From positions 30,054-94,053 of the forward strand of contig NZ_JAPYPS010000002.1 in the NCBI RefSeq assembly GCF_029937575.1: DNA of 64,000 nt, given 5' to 3'. Positions 25,244 to 36,131 of this stretch are shown here, one piece after another. Under the pieces are notes generated by a model. That model was not told the origin of the DNA and did no database searches. It worked only from the letters and a program-made list of their open reading frames with translations. Made by a program: the position numbers and the translations under genes. Source of the DNA: Nocardioides sp. GTDB taxonomy: Bacteria; Actinomycetota; Actinomycetes; Propionibacteriales; Nocardioidaceae. Position 1 is the first letter of the stretch; every line of letters starts with the position of its first letter.

Positions 25244-25543
25244 GGGGGACTCTCTTGCTCGTCGATAGGGACGAGCAAGTTCTATGTCTCCCGTGTAGCG
25301 GTAAGAGGCCTCTTCATGGCGCGGGAGGTTACGGTTTGGGGCGCGCGTCGAACGATTGTCCGCAGTGACGCCGTGCCGGGTCAGTCGCGCGGCTTGACGC
25401 CCAGAGGGAGCGTTGTCTGAAAAGTTGCCAAGAAGGGCATATCGAGACCGTGCGGGTGGTTCCCGCAGGACCGCTTTGGCGATACCTATTGCTCACGCAC
25501 CCGCGCCTCGACTCCCGCGCCCGAACCCGAAGGACCCACCGGC
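25244..25543. other. Divergent intergenic region, no gene seen
   Basis: Three hundred bases between the divergent amidase and GreA-like genes. It contains a perfect 12-bp palindrome AAGAGGCCTCTT (25303-25314), a possible operator, and locally AT-richer DNA near 25410-25440 and 25480-25495 that may hold promoters. No open frame here has protein-like character. Confidence 0.5.
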
Positions 25544-25987
25544 ATGACTGCGACCGCCGCTTCCCACACCGATCTTCTGCAGGCCCGGCTGGGCGACCTG
25601 CGCGCCGAGCGCGACGCCGCCCTCACCGAGACCCGCCAGGAGGCCGTCGGCGACATCGTCGACCGGGCCACCAACGTGGAGGCCAGCATCCGCCTCGGCA
25701 GCCTCGACGACCGCATCGCTGCCCTCGAGCGCGAGATCGACGAGGCCCGCCGCGTCGAGCACGTCGACGGCGTCGTCACCCTGGGGGACCCGGTGGTCCT
25801 GGACCTCGGCGACGGTCCCGAGGCCTTCGTCGTGGGCTCGGTCGAGCAGGTGGCCGCGGGGATCGAGGCCGTGACTCCGACGAGCCCCCTCGGTCAGGCG
25901 ATCCTGGGTGCCGCCGTGGGCACGACGGTCACCTACGCGCCGCGGCGCGGAGTCTCGCTCAGCGCCACGATCGTCTCCGTCGGCTGA
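25544..25987 (+). CDS. GreA/GreB-family transcript cleavage factor-like protein
   Basis: A 147-residue protein. The N-terminal half is a long coiled coil (DLLQARLGDLRAERDAALTETRQE ... LDDRIAALEREIDEARRVE); the C-terminal half is the FKBP-like GreA_GreB domain (VTLGDPVVLDLGDGPEAFVVGSVEQ ... SPLGQAILGAAVGTTVTYAPRRG). It is shorter than housekeeping GreA (about 160 residues) and lacks the usual acidic Asp/Glu pair pattern at the coiled-coil tip in an obvious form, so it may bind the polymerase secondary channel without stimulating cleavage. No clear ribosome site; the gene is monocistronic and convergent with panB. Confidence 0.8.
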   Translation: MTATAASHTDLLQARLGDLRAERDAALTETRQEAVGDIVDRATNVEASIRLGSLDDRIAALEREIDEARRVEHVDGVVTLGDPVVLDLGDGPEAFVVGSVEQVAAGIEAVTPTSPLGQAILGAAVGTTVTYAPRRGVSLSATIVSVG

Positions 25988-26000
25988 CCGGTACGCCGGG

Positions 26001-26864
26001 TCAGAACGTGTGCTCCGGGCCGGGGAACGTCCCGGCCTTCACGTCGGCGTCGTAGGCGCGCGCGGCCTGGAGCATCACCTCGTGCACGTCGGCGTACTGC
26101 TTGACGAAGCGCGCCATCCGGCCCTGACGCAGACCGAAGGCGTCCTGCCAGACGAGCACCTGCCCGTCGCAGCCCGGCCCGGCGCCGATGCCGATCGTGG
26201 GGATCACCAGCTCGGAGGTGATCCGCGCGGCGGTCTCACCGGGCACCATCTCCATCACGACGGCGAAGGCGCCGGCCTCTTGGATCGCGAGGGCGTCCTC
26301 CAGCACCCGGTCGCCGGTCTCGCCGCGCCCCTGCACCCGGTAGCCGCCGAGGGCGTGCTCCGACTGCGGGGTGAAGCCGATGTGGGCCATCACGGGGATC
26401 CCGCCCTGGGCGAGCTTCTGGATCTGCGGGGCCATCTCCACCCCGCCCTCGAGCTTGACGCAGTGCGCGCCGCCCTCCTTCATGAAGCGGGCGGCGGTCA
26501 GGTAGGCCTGCTCCGCCGAGGCCTGGTAGCTGCCGAAGGGCAGGTCGCCCACGACGAGGGCCCGGCTCACCGAGCGGCTCACCGCACGGGTCAGGGGGAT
26601 CAGCTCGTCGACGGTCACCGGCAGGGAGGTCTCGTTGCCGTAGACGTTGTTGCTGGCGCTGTCGCCGACGAGCAGCACCTCGATCCCGGCCTCGTCGAAC
26701 GTGGCGGCGGCGTACTGCTCGTAGGCGGTGAGCATCGAGAAGCGCTCGCCGCGCTCCTTCATCTCCCGCAGGTGGTGGGTGCGGATCTTCTTGACCGGCT
26801 TCGCCGTGTCGGCCTGGGCGCTCGGGCCGGAGCCGTAGGGCGCGGTCTCCTCGGGTGTGCTCAT
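26001..26864 (-). CDS. panB: 3-methyl-2-oxobutanoate hydroxymethyltransferase
   Basis: A 287-residue enzyme that transfers a hydroxymethyl group from 5,10-methylene-THF to alpha-ketoisovalerate, the first committed step of pantothenate synthesis. Diagnostic blocks: [108 protein letters not shown]. All metal and catalytic residues appear intact. The ATG has GAGGAGC upstream. It stands alone here; panC/panD are not in the window. Confidence 0.97.
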   Translation of the reverse strand: MSTPEETAPYGSGPSAQADTAKPVKKIRTHHLREMKERGERFSMLTAYEQYAAATFDEAGIEVLLVGDSASNNVYGNETSLPVTVDELIPLTRAVSRSVSRALVVGDLPFGSYQASAEQAYLTAARFMKEGGAHCVKLEGGVEMAPQIQKLAQGGIPVMAHIGFTPQSEHALGGYRVQGRGETGDRVLEDALAIQEAGAFAVVMEMVPGETAARITSELVIPTIGIGAGPGCDGQVLVWQDAFGLRQGRMARFVKQYADVHEVMLQAARAYDADVKAGTFPGPEHTF

Positions 26865-26973
26865 CGTCGAGCTCCTCTCACCTGCTGGTGGGTCGGTCTC
26901 GCGGCCGCCTGGTGCGGTCCACGGACGCCGTCCAGGCTAGAGGTCGTGCGACACGCGGAGGGTGTGTCTCCCG

Positions 26974-27390
26974 TCACCCGGCGTCGCCGGCTCCGGCGAT
27001 GTTGAACATCCAGTCGATGCCGAACCTGTCGGTGAGCTGGCCGAAGGAGTCGCCCCAGGGCGCCTCCATGAGTGGCTCCTTGACCTGTCCGCCGTCGGCG
27101 AGGGCGTCGAACCAGCCCCGCAGGTGGACGTCGTCCTCGTCGCCGCTGATGCTCACCGAGCCGTTGGCGTGGACGTGCTCGCCCATGTCTGCGGCCATCA
27201 GCGTCACGGTGTCGGTGATCGCGAGCTGGGAGTGCATGACCAGGTGGTGCTGGTCGGTGGGCATGCCCATGCCGCCCATGTCGGCGAACGTCATCACACT
27301 GAGCTCACCGCCGAAGACGGAGGAGTAGAACTCCATGGCGGCGCGGGCCTCGCCGGCGAAGGAGAGGTAGGGGTTGAGGCGGACGGCCAT
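26974..27390 (-). CDS. VOC-superfamily (PhnB-like) protein
   Basis: A 138-residue protein of the PhnB/DUF1428-like glyoxalase fold: LNPYLSFAGEARAAMEFYSSVFGGELSVMTF, then VHANGSVSISGDEDD and GWFDALADGGQVKEPLMEAPWGDSFGQLTDRFGIDWMFNI. The pattern of aromatic C-terminus 'FGxxWxxN' is typical. No resistance or metabolic role can be assigned. A second VOC gene precedes it by 43 bases on the same strand. Confidence 0.85.
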   Translation of the reverse strand: MAVRLNPYLSFAGEARAAMEFYSSVFGGELSVMTFADMGGMGMPTDQHHLVMHSQLAITDTVTLMAADMGEHVHANGSVSISGDEDDVHLRGWFDALADGGQVKEPLMEAPWGDSFGQLTDRFGIDWMFNIAGAGDAG

Positions 27391-27433
27391 CGGGTGCTCC
27401 TGTGTGAGTGGATGGTGGTGATCGGGAGGTGGG

Positions 27434-27916
27434 TCAGGCTGCGGCGGCTGCGTCGGCGGCGGCCTCGAGGTCGGCGATGACGATGCGCTGCATGCCGAGC
27501 ATGGCCTGCTGGGCGGCGTTGGCGCGGGTCGGGTCGGGATCGGAGAGGAGCTCGTGCAGGCGGGTGGGGACGATCTGCCAGGACAGCCCGAAGCGGTCCT
27601 TGAGCCAGCCGCACTGCGACTCCTGCCCGCCGGCGACGAGCGCGTCCCAGTAGTGGTCGACCTCGGCCTGGTCGCGGCAGCTGATGCTGAACGAGACCGC
27701 CTCGGAGAAGGTGAACATCGGGCCGCCGTTGATCGCGCGGAACGTCGTCCCGTCGAGCGTGAACTCGCCGGCCATCACCGTCCCCGGCTCGCCGGGCCCG
27801 ACGTCGGGGTAGCGGGCGAGGTGGCCGACCGAGGAGTTCGGGAAGATCGAGGTGTAGAACGCCGCTGCCTCCTCGAGCTGGTCGTCGAACCACAGGCACG
27901 GGCTGATGCTGGTCAC
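27434..27916 (-). CDS. VOC-superfamily protein of the 3-demethylubiquinone methyltransferase-like subgroup
   Basis: A 160-residue protein with SISPCLWFDDQLEEAAAFYTSIFPNSSVGHLARYP, AGEFTLDGTTFRAINGGPMFTFSEAVSFSISCRDQAEVDHYWDALVAGG and CGWLKDRFGLSWQIVPTRL, the signature of this large, poorly characterised VOC subgroup (misnamed after UbiG). I chose the GTG at 27916, where homology starts and GAGAGG lies nine bases upstream; an ATG at 28033 would add 39 unlikely residues. Probably cotranscribed with the VOC gene at 26974. Confidence 0.85.
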   Translation of the reverse strand: MTSISPCLWFDDQLEEAAAFYTSIFPNSSVGHLARYPDVGPGEPGTVMAGEFTLDGTTFRAINGGPMFTFSEAVSFSISCRDQAEVDHYWDALVAGGQESQCGWLKDRFGLSWQIVPTRLHELLSDPDPTRANAAQQAMLGMQRIVIADLEAAADAAAAA

Positions 27917-28044
27917 GGGCTGATCCTCTCGTCGTGGATGTGATGAAGACCAGGACCGCGAGGTGAACTCATCGTTCTCGGCGGAAGTCATGCCAACCTT
28001 CTCTGCACTCCCCGGCGTTCTACCGGGTGACACGGGGTTGAGAC

Positions 28045-28296
28045 GTGGACGAGCAGGAGTTCACCGCGTGGGCGGCTGGGTGCGAGCGGCAGCTCGTGCG
28101 CTCGGCGTACCTGCTCACCGGGGACCTGCACCGCGCCGTCCTGGTGATGCGTCACTTCGACGACCTCGCTGAGCGGGAACCCGCGGAGGTGCTCGGCGTC
28201 TCGATCGCCACCGTCAAGAGCCAGAACGCAGCCGCCCTCGCGCGGCTGCGGTTCGACTACACGACCCGGATCGCGTTTGCGCTGGTCCCGCTCTGA
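28045..28296 (+). pseudogene. Collapsed SigE-family sigma factor (region 2 start joined to region 4)
   Basis: From the GTG at 28045 an 83-residue frame reads MDEQEFTAWAAGCERQLVRSAYLLTGDLHRA, the start of sigma region 2 in the actinobacterial SigE-like ECF group, and continues at once with VLVMRHFDDLAEREPAEVLGVSIATVKSQ, which is region 4 with its helix-turn-helix. The middle of the protein (about 80 residues, including the -10-reading helix) is missing, and the join is in frame. It therefore cannot be a complete sigma factor, though a stable region-4 peptide could still be made. The next gene (NAD+ synthetase) starts 13 bases after its stop. Confidence 0.7.
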
Positions 28297-28308
28297 GACA
28301 CTGACCGG

Positions 28309-30363
<2,055 letters not shown>

Positions 30364-30507
30364 CACCGGCGCGGCACGGGATCAGCGGCCGTCCCGGCAG
30401 GACGATGGGCACGGCGCCGGTCTACCCCAACCAGTCGCCTGACGCGCTGCGTGGGGGGATTCCGGCGCCACGACCGACACGCTGCGCCGTCATTCGCCGC
30501 CAGCCCC

Positions 30508-30513
30508 TAGGGT
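30508..30513 (+). promoter_or_regulatory. -10 box of glnA (leaderless)
   Basis: TAGGGT, six bases (GAGCGC), then the ATG at 30520. No Shine-Dalgarno sequence precedes the start. No GlnR-like box was found in the 150 bases upstream. Confidence 0.55.
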
Positions 30514-30519
30514 GAGCGC

Positions 30520-31857
30520 ATGGGCAAGCAGGAAGACTTCGTACTCCGCGCTCTCGAGGAGCGCGACGTCCGCTTCGTGCGGTTGTGGTTCACCGACGTG
30601 CTGGGCTTCCTCAAGTCCGTGGCGGTCGCCCCTGCCGAGCTCGAGGGCGCCTTCGACGAGGGGATCGGCTTCGACGGCTCCGCGATCGAGGGCTTCGCCC
30701 GGATCTACGAGTCCGACATGCTCGCGATGCCCGACCCGTCGACGTTCCAGATCCTGCCCTGGCGCCAGGACGGCCCGGCGACGGCGCGGATGTTCTGCGA
30801 CATCGTGATGCCCGACGGCTCCCCGTCGTACGCCGATCCGCGCAACGTCCTCAAGCGCACCCTCGGCCGGGCGGCGGAGAAGGGCTTCACCTTCTACACC
30901 CACCCCGAGATCGAGTTCTACCTCTTCAAGGACACCCCGCAGCCCGGCGTCGACCCGATCCCCGTCGATCGCAGCGGCTACTTCGACCACACCGCGCAGT
31001 CGATGGGTGCCGACTTCCGTCGTGAAGCCATCACGATGCTGGAGTCGATGGGCATCTCGGTCGAGTTCAGCCACCACGAGGCCGGTCCCGGTCAGCAGGA
31101 GATCGACCTGCGCTACGCCGACGCCCTGTCGACGGCCGACAACATCATGACCTTCCGCACCGTCATCCGTGAGGTCGCGCTGAGCCAGGACATCTGGGCC
31201 AGCTTCATGCCCAAGCCCTTCACCACCCACCCGGGCTCGGGCATGCACACCCACGTCTCGCTCTTCGAGGGCGACCAGAACGCCTTCTACGAGGCCGGCG
31301 CGGAGTACCAGCTCTCCGAGACCGGTCGCCGCTTCATCGCCGGCGTCCTGCACCACGCCCCCGAGCTCAGCGTGGTGACCAACCAGTGGGTCAACAGCTA
31401 CAAGCGGATGATGTTCGGCGGCGAGGCGCCGTCGTACGTCTGCTGGGGACACAACAACCGCTCCGCGATGGTCCGGGTGCCGATGTACAAGCCGCTCAAG
31501 GGCGCCTCGACGCGCGTCGAGCTGCGCACCATCGACGCGGCCTGCAACCCCTACCTCGCCTTCGCCGCGGTGCTCGCGGCCGGCATGAAGGGCATCGAGG
31601 AGGGCTACGAGCTGCCCCGCGAGGCCGAGGACGACGTCTGGGCGCTGTCCGAGCGCGAGCGCAAGAGCCTCGGCATCGATCCGCTGCCCAAGAGCCTCAA
31701 CGAGGCCATCGAGATCGCCGAGAATTCCGAGCTCCTCGCCGACACGTTGGGGGAGAGCGTCTTCGACTTCTTCCTGCGCAACAAGCGGGCCGAGTGGGAC
31801 GAGTACCGCGGCCAGGTCTCGGCCTTCGAGCGCGACCAGATGCTGCCGGTGCTCTGA
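30520..31857 (+). CDS. glnA: Glutamine synthetase type I (GlnA2-like, non-adenylylated form)
   Basis: A 445-residue GSI. Substrate and metal blocks: VRFVRLWFTDVLGFLKSVAV, GFDGSAIEGFARIYESDM, THPEIEFYLF, SHHEAGPGQQEIDLRYADAL, HPGSGMHTHVSLFEG, NRSAMVRVPMYK and STRVELRTIDAACNPYLAFAA. In adenylylated enzymes the C-terminal loop has NLYDL with the modified Tyr; here the equivalent stretch is DDVWALSERE, so there is no target Tyr. Length and lack of that site match mycobacterial GlnA2, which also neighbours glnE. The mRNA is probably leaderless. Whether it makes glutamine or a gamma-glutamyl amide cannot be told from sequence. Confidence 0.93.
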   Translation: MGKQEDFVLRALEERDVRFVRLWFTDVLGFLKSVAVAPAELEGAFDEGIGFDGSAIEGFARIYESDMLAMPDPSTFQILPWRQDGPATARMFCDIVMPDGSPSYADPRNVLKRTLGRAAEKGFTFYTHPEIEFYLFKDTPQPGVDPIPVDRSGYFDHTAQSMGADFRREAITMLESMGISVEFSHHEAGPGQQEIDLRYADALSTADNIMTFRTVIREVALSQDIWASFMPKPFTTHPGSGMHTHVSLFEGDQNAFYEAGAEYQLSETGRRFIAGVLHHAPELSVVTNQWVNSYKRMMFGGEAPSYVCWGHNNRSAMVRVPMYKPLKGASTRVELRTIDAACNPYLAFAAVLAAGMKGIEEGYELPREAEDDVWALSERERKSLGIDPLPKSLNEAIEIAENSELLADTLGESVFDFFLRNKRAEWDEYRGQVSAFERDQMLPVL

Positions 31858-31867
31858 GCCCCACCCG

Positions 31868-32620
31868 GTGAACTCGCCCGTGAGCCCGCGCATCCTCGTG
31901 GTGCAGCATCAGGCCACCTGCCCGCCCGCCCTCCTCGGGGGCTGGCTGGAGGAGGCCGGACTGATGCTCGAGGTACGCCGTCCCGACCTGGGCGAGCCGC
32001 TGCCCACCGAGCGCGCTGACCTGGCGCCGTACGACGCCGTGCTGGTGCTCGGAGGATCGATGGACGCCTTCGACGAGGACGGCCACCCCTGGCTGCGCGA
32101 CACCGTGACGTTGCTGCGCCTCACGATCGAGCAAGACACCCCGACCCTCGGCGTGTGCCTCGGCCACCAGCTCATCGCGCGCGCCTGCGGCGGGACCGTG
32201 GCTCGCAACCCACGTGGCCGAGCGATCGGCGTGCTGCCGATCGGCTGGACTTCGGCCGCCGACGCAGATCCGCTGCTCGGTGGTCTCGCTCGGGCCGACG
32301 GCACGACCCGGTGCCTGCAGTGGAACCAGGACGTCGTCACCGTGATGCCCGCCGGTGCCGTCCTGCTCGCTGCCTCGCCCCAGGGAGAGCCCCAGGTGGT
32401 CCGCTTCGCCGACAGAGCCTGGGGGATCCAGGCGCATCCCGAGGCGGACGGAGCCGTGGCGCAGTGGTGGGCCGACGACTCGGCCCCCGACGTCGCCGCG
32501 GCCGAGGCCACGCACACGGTCGCCGCGGTGAGCGACGCGGAGTCCGAGCTGGCAGACACCTGGAGGCCACTGGCCACCGCCTTCGCGGCGATCGTCACCG
32601 GGGTCGTGGCACGACCGTGA
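31868..32620 (+). CDS. Class I glutamine amidotransferase-domain protein
   Basis: A 250-residue GATase from the GTG at 31868. Catalytic Cys in TPTLGVCLGHQLIARACGG and the His/Glu pair in WGIQAHPEADG complete the triad; the fold opens with PRILVVQHQATCPPALLGGWLEEAG. It is of the GMP-synthase-glutaminase-like type that in gamma-glutamyl pathways (PuuD-like) hydrolyses glutamine amides. It lies between glnA and glnE, 10 bases after glnA, and its last codon overlaps the glnE start (GTGA), so it belongs to the nitrogen operon. Confidence 0.88.
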   Translation: MNSPVSPRILVVQHQATCPPALLGGWLEEAGLMLEVRRPDLGEPLPTERADLAPYDAVLVLGGSMDAFDEDGHPWLRDTVTLLRLTIEQDTPTLGVCLGHQLIARACGGTVARNPRGRAIGVLPIGWTSAADADPLLGGLARADGTTRCLQWNQDVVTVMPAGAVLLAASPQGEPQVVRFADRAWGIQAHPEADGAVAQWWADDSAPDVAAAEATHTVAAVSDAESELADTWRPLATAFAAIVTGVVARP

Positions 32621-35616
32621 AGGCCACCTCCGGAGACCTGGCGCGCCTGGGATTCGTCGACGCCAAGGCGGCGCTCGTCGACCTCGCGACCCTGGGTGAG
32701 TCCGCCGACCCCCTGGTGGCTCTGCTCGGCCGGACGGCCGATCCCGACGAAGCCCTCGGCTGCCTCCTGCGACTCCTCGACGCGGTGGACGACCAGCAGG
32801 AGGACCAGGACGGGGCCGGTGGTCGCGAGGAGCTCCTCGCGGCGCTGGTCCACGACGAGGGCACCGCCATGCGTCTGCTCTGCGTCCTCGGCGCCAGCGA
32901 GGCGCTGGCGCACCACCTCACGCGCCACCCCGAGCAGTGGCGCGAGCTGCGCGACCCGACGATGGGCTCCACGCGGCCGGCGGCGTACGCCGTGCGGGCC
33001 GGGCTCCTGCTCGCGGTCGGGGCAGAGCCGAGCGATGCCGTGCCCGTGGCGACGGTCGAGGACGCTGCTGCCGTCGACGCCCTGCGCGTGGAGTACCGCC
33101 GGGTGCTGCTGCGCCTCGCCGCACGCGACCTCGCCCACGACCTCGGCGTCGACGACGCCGCGGCCGAGCTCTCCGACCTGGCGGCGGGCACCCTGGAGGC
33201 CGCCCTGGCCATCGCCCGCGCCCGACTCGGGGAGGCCGCCGCAGAGGCCCGCCTGGGAGTCGTGGCGATGGGCAAGTGCGGCGGTCACGAGCTCAACTAC
33301 GTCTCGGACGTGGACGTGATCTTCCTGCACGCCGCCACCGATCCCGAGCGCCAGGACGACCCGTCGGTGCTGCGCACCGCCACGCGCCTGGCGACGCACC
33401 TGATCCAGATCTGCTCCGACTACACCGGCGAGGGCACGATCTGGCCCGTCGACGCGGCGCTGCGACCCGAGGGCAAGGCCGGACCGCTGACCCGCACCCT
33501 CGAGAGTCACGAGGGCTACTACGAACGCTGGGCCAAGCCGTGGGAGTTCCAGGCACTGCTCAAGGCGCGTGCCGTCGCCGGCGACCTCGCCCTGGGGCAG
33601 GCGTTCGTGGACATGACCGCTCCCATGGTGTGGACCGCAGCCCAGCGTGAGGGCTTCGTCACCGACACCCAGGCGATGCGGCGCCGCGTGATCGAGCACA
33701 TCCCTGCCAAGGAGGTCGACCGGCAGATCAAGCTCGGGCCGGGTGGCCTGCGCGACGTCGAGTTCGCCGTCCAGCTGCTCCAGCTCGTGCACGGGTTCGG
33801 GGACGACCGGATCCGCGAGCCCACCACCCTCAGCGCCCTGCACGCCCTGGCGGTGCACGGCTACGTGGGCCGCCAGGACGGCGAGTCACTGCACGAGGCC
33901 TACAGCTTCCTGCGCTCCCTCGAGCACCGGATGCAGCTCTTCGCGCTGCGCCGCACCCACGTCGTCCCCGAGGACTCCGCCTCGCTGCGGCGCCTCGGGC
34001 GCAGCCTCGGCTACCGGACCGAGCCCGAGGAGACCCTCGCCAAGGTCTGGCAGCACCACCGTCGCGAGGTGCGACGCCTGCACGAGAAGCTCTTCTACCG
34101 CCCGCTGCTGGCGGCCGTGGCGCGGGTGCACACCGACGAGGTCAGGCTGTCCTCGGAGGCGGCGGGCGCCCGCCTGGCCGCGCTCGGGTACGGCGACCCG
34201 CAGGCTGCGCTGCGCAACCTGGAGGCGCTGACGAGCGGAGTGACCCGTCGGGCGGCGATCCAGCGCACCCTGCTCCCGGCGATGCTGAGCTGGTTCGCCG
34301 AGGGCGTCGACCCCGACGCCGGGCTCTTCGGCTTCCGGCGGATCAGCGAGCGCCTCGGCACGACGCCGTGGTACCTCAAGACCCTGCGCGACGAGGGCGA
34401 GGTCGCCGAGCGCCTCGCCCACCTGCTCTCCACCTCGCGCTACGTCACCGGGCTCCTGGAGGTCGAGCCTGCCGGCGTACGGATGCTGGCCGAGGACATC
34501 ACCCCGCTCACCGCACGCGCAATCGGTGAGGAGATGCGCTCCAACGCGGCCCGGCAGCCCGACCTGGACAAGGCCGTGCGCTCGATCCGCGCCGTCCGGC
34601 GCCGCGAGCTGCTGCGCGTCGGTGCGGGCGACGTGCTGGGCCTGACCGACGTCGCCGACGTGGGAGCGGCGTTGTCGCGGATCACCGACGCCACGCTGGA
34701 GGCCACCCTCGAGGTCGCCGGTCGACGCGTGCGGCGCCAGAAGGACATGGAGGAGCCGCCGACGCGCATCGCCATCGTCGCGATGGGCCGCTACGGCGGC
34801 TTCGAGCTGTCCTACGGCAGCGACGCCGACGTCCTGTTCGTCCACCAGCCCGAGGAGGGCGCCGACGCCCACGTCGCCAGCACCTACGCCACGGCGGTCG
34901 CCAACGAGGTGCGCAACCTGCTCGCCCAGGCCGGGCCGGACCCGTCGCTGGTCGTCGATGCCGACCTGCGCCCCGAGGGCAAGCAGGGAGCGCTGGTGCG
35001 CACCCTCGACTCCTACGCCGCCTACTACGCGCGCTGGTCGAAGGTCTGGGAGGCCCAAGCGCTGCTCCGTGCCGACCCCGTCGTCGGCGACGCCGACGTG
35101 CGCCGACGTTTTCGGGAGCTGATCGACCCGCTGCGCTATCCCGAGGGTGGCCTGTCGCAGGACGACGTCATCGAGGTACGGCGGATCAAGGCCCGGGTCG
35201 ACACCGAGCGGCTGCCCAAGGGCGCCGACCCGCAGCTGCACCTCAAGCTCGGCCGGGGAGGCCTGGCCGACATCGAGTGGACCATCCAGCTCCTCCAGAT
35301 GCGCCACGCCGCGGAGGTCGCCGGACTGCGTACGCCGCGCACGCTGGCTGCGGCGTCGGCGGCGGTGGAGGCCGGGCTGCTCGACGCCGACGACGCGCGC
35401 GTGCTGAGCGAGGCTTGGCGCACAGTGAGCCGGGTGCGCAACGCCGCGACCCTGGCACGTGGAAAGCCCACCGACCAGCTGCCGCGCGAGGCCCAGGAGC
35501 GCGCTGCGGTGGCCAGCATCCTCGGCTACCCGTCGGGCTGCACCGACGAGATGGTCAACGACTACCTGCGCACCACCAGACGGGCGCGGCTGGTGGTCGA
35601 CCGCGTCTTCTGGTGA
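32617..35616 (+). CDS. glnE: Bifunctional glutamine synthetase adenylyltransferase/adenylyl-removing enzyme
   Basis: A 999-residue protein that adds AMP to or removes it from the Tyr of GSI-beta enzymes. Two nucleotidyltransferase domains are clear: GVVAMGKCGGHELNYVSDVDVIFLH (about 215-240, adenylyl-removing half) and AIVAMGRYGGFELSYGSDADVLFVH (about 718-742, adenylyl transferase half), each followed by a D-x-x-L-R-P-E-G block and a helical GlnD-PII-responsive bundle (IKLGPGGLRDVEFAVQLLQ; LKLGRGGLADIEWTIQLLQ). I start at the GTG 32617, overlapping the previous stop. Its target is probably a separate GSI (glnA1) elsewhere, since the adjacent GlnA lacks the Tyr. Confidence 0.96.
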   Translation: MKATSGDLARLGFVDAKAALVDLATLGESADPLVALLGRTADPDEALGCLLRLLDAVDDQQEDQDGAGGREELLAALVHDEGTAMRLLCVLGASEALAHHLTRHPEQWRELRDPTMGSTRPAAYAVRAGLLLAVGAEPSDAVPVATVEDAAAVDALRVEYRRVLLRLAARDLAHDLGVDDAAAELSDLAAGTLEAALAIARARLGEAAAEARLGVVAMGKCGGHELNYVSDVDVIFLHAATDPERQDDPSVLRTATRLATHLIQICSDYTGEGTIWPVDAALRPEGKAGPLTRTLESHEGYYERWAKPWEFQALLKARAVAGDLALGQAFVDMTAPMVWTAAQREGFVTDTQAMRRRVIEHIPAKEVDRQIKLGPGGLRDVEFAVQLLQLVHGFGDDRIREPTTLSALHALAVHGYVGRQDGESLHEAYSFLRSLEHRMQLFALRRTHVVPEDSASLRRLGRSLGYRTEPEETLAKVWQHHRREVRRLHEKLFYRPLLAAVARVHTDEVRLSSEAAGARLAALGYGDPQAALRNLEALTSGVTRRAAIQRTLLPAMLSWFAEGVDPDAGLFGFRRISERLGTTPWYLKTLRDEGEVAERLAHLLSTSRYVTGLLEVEPAGVRMLAEDITPLTARAIGEEMRSNAARQPDLDKAVRSIRAVRRRELLRVGAGDVLGLTDVADVGAALSRITDATLEATLEVAGRRVRRQKDMEEPPTRIAIVAMGRYGGFELSYGSDADVLFVHQPEEGADAHVASTYATAVANEVRNLLAQAGPDPSLVVDADLRPEGKQGALVRTLDSYAAYYARWSKVWEAQALLRADPVVGDADVRRRFRELIDPLRYPEGGLSQDDVIEVRRIKARVDTERLPKGADPQLHLKLGRGGLADIEWTIQLLQMRHAAEVAGLRTPRTLAAASAAVEAGLLDADDARVLSEAWRTVSRVRNAATLARGKPTDQLPREAQERAAVASILGYPSGCTDEMVNDYLRTTRRARLVVDRVFW

Positions 35617-35717
35617 CGAGCACGAGCGACGTCCCAGGACCTTGAGGATTTCTTGAGGTTGGCGATACATGGACCAGAGACTTCTGGGTAAGGCTGGGGA
35701 CCTAGCACCAACGAACC

Positions 35718-36131
35718 ATGGGGGCCCCGACTGTGACGACCGTCTTCGATCCTTCTGCTGTGCACCGGCTCGAGGCCGACACGCAGAGCGAGCCGTTCGT
35801 CCGCACGCTCGTCGGCACCTACCAGCGGATGCTCGCGCCGCGGGTCGACCGGCTCGTCGACGCAGTCCTGGCCTCCGACGCCGAGCAGGCGCTCGATGCC
35901 GCGCTGAGCCTGAAAGTATCCTCGATCATGACCGGTGCCACCGAGCTGGCCGAGATCGCGACGTTCGTGGTCGACGACCTGCGCAACAACGACCTTCCGT
36001 CGGCGCGGTCCCAGGCCCTGCTGCTCCCCGGGGCCGCGTTGCGTGCCCGCGCGGCGCTGGACGTCTACTTCGGCCCGCCCGATCGTGAGTCCGAGCCGGT
36101 GGCTCAGGAGTCGACCGACTCCATCCGGTAG
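35718..36131 (+). CDS. Hpt-like helical protein lacking the phospho-histidine
   Basis: A 137-residue all-helical protein. The stretch AALSLKVSSIMTGATELAEIATFVVDDLRNND aligns by eye with the Hpt motif (HxLKGSSxxLGAxxLAxxC), but the acceptor His is replaced by Leu (LSLK). Length and helix count fit a single Hpt domain. It may be a decoy or adaptor for phosphorelay proteins. The last 28 bases overlap, tail to tail, the OmpR-type response regulator gene on the other strand. The start (ATG 35718 or GTG 35733) is uncertain. Confidence 0.6.
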   Translation: MGAPTVTTVFDPSAVHRLEADTQSEPFVRTLVGTYQRMLAPRVDRLVDAVLASDAEQALDAALSLKVSSIMTGATELAEIATFVVDDLRNNDLPSARSQALLLPGAALRARAALDVYFGPPDRESEPVAQESTDSIR

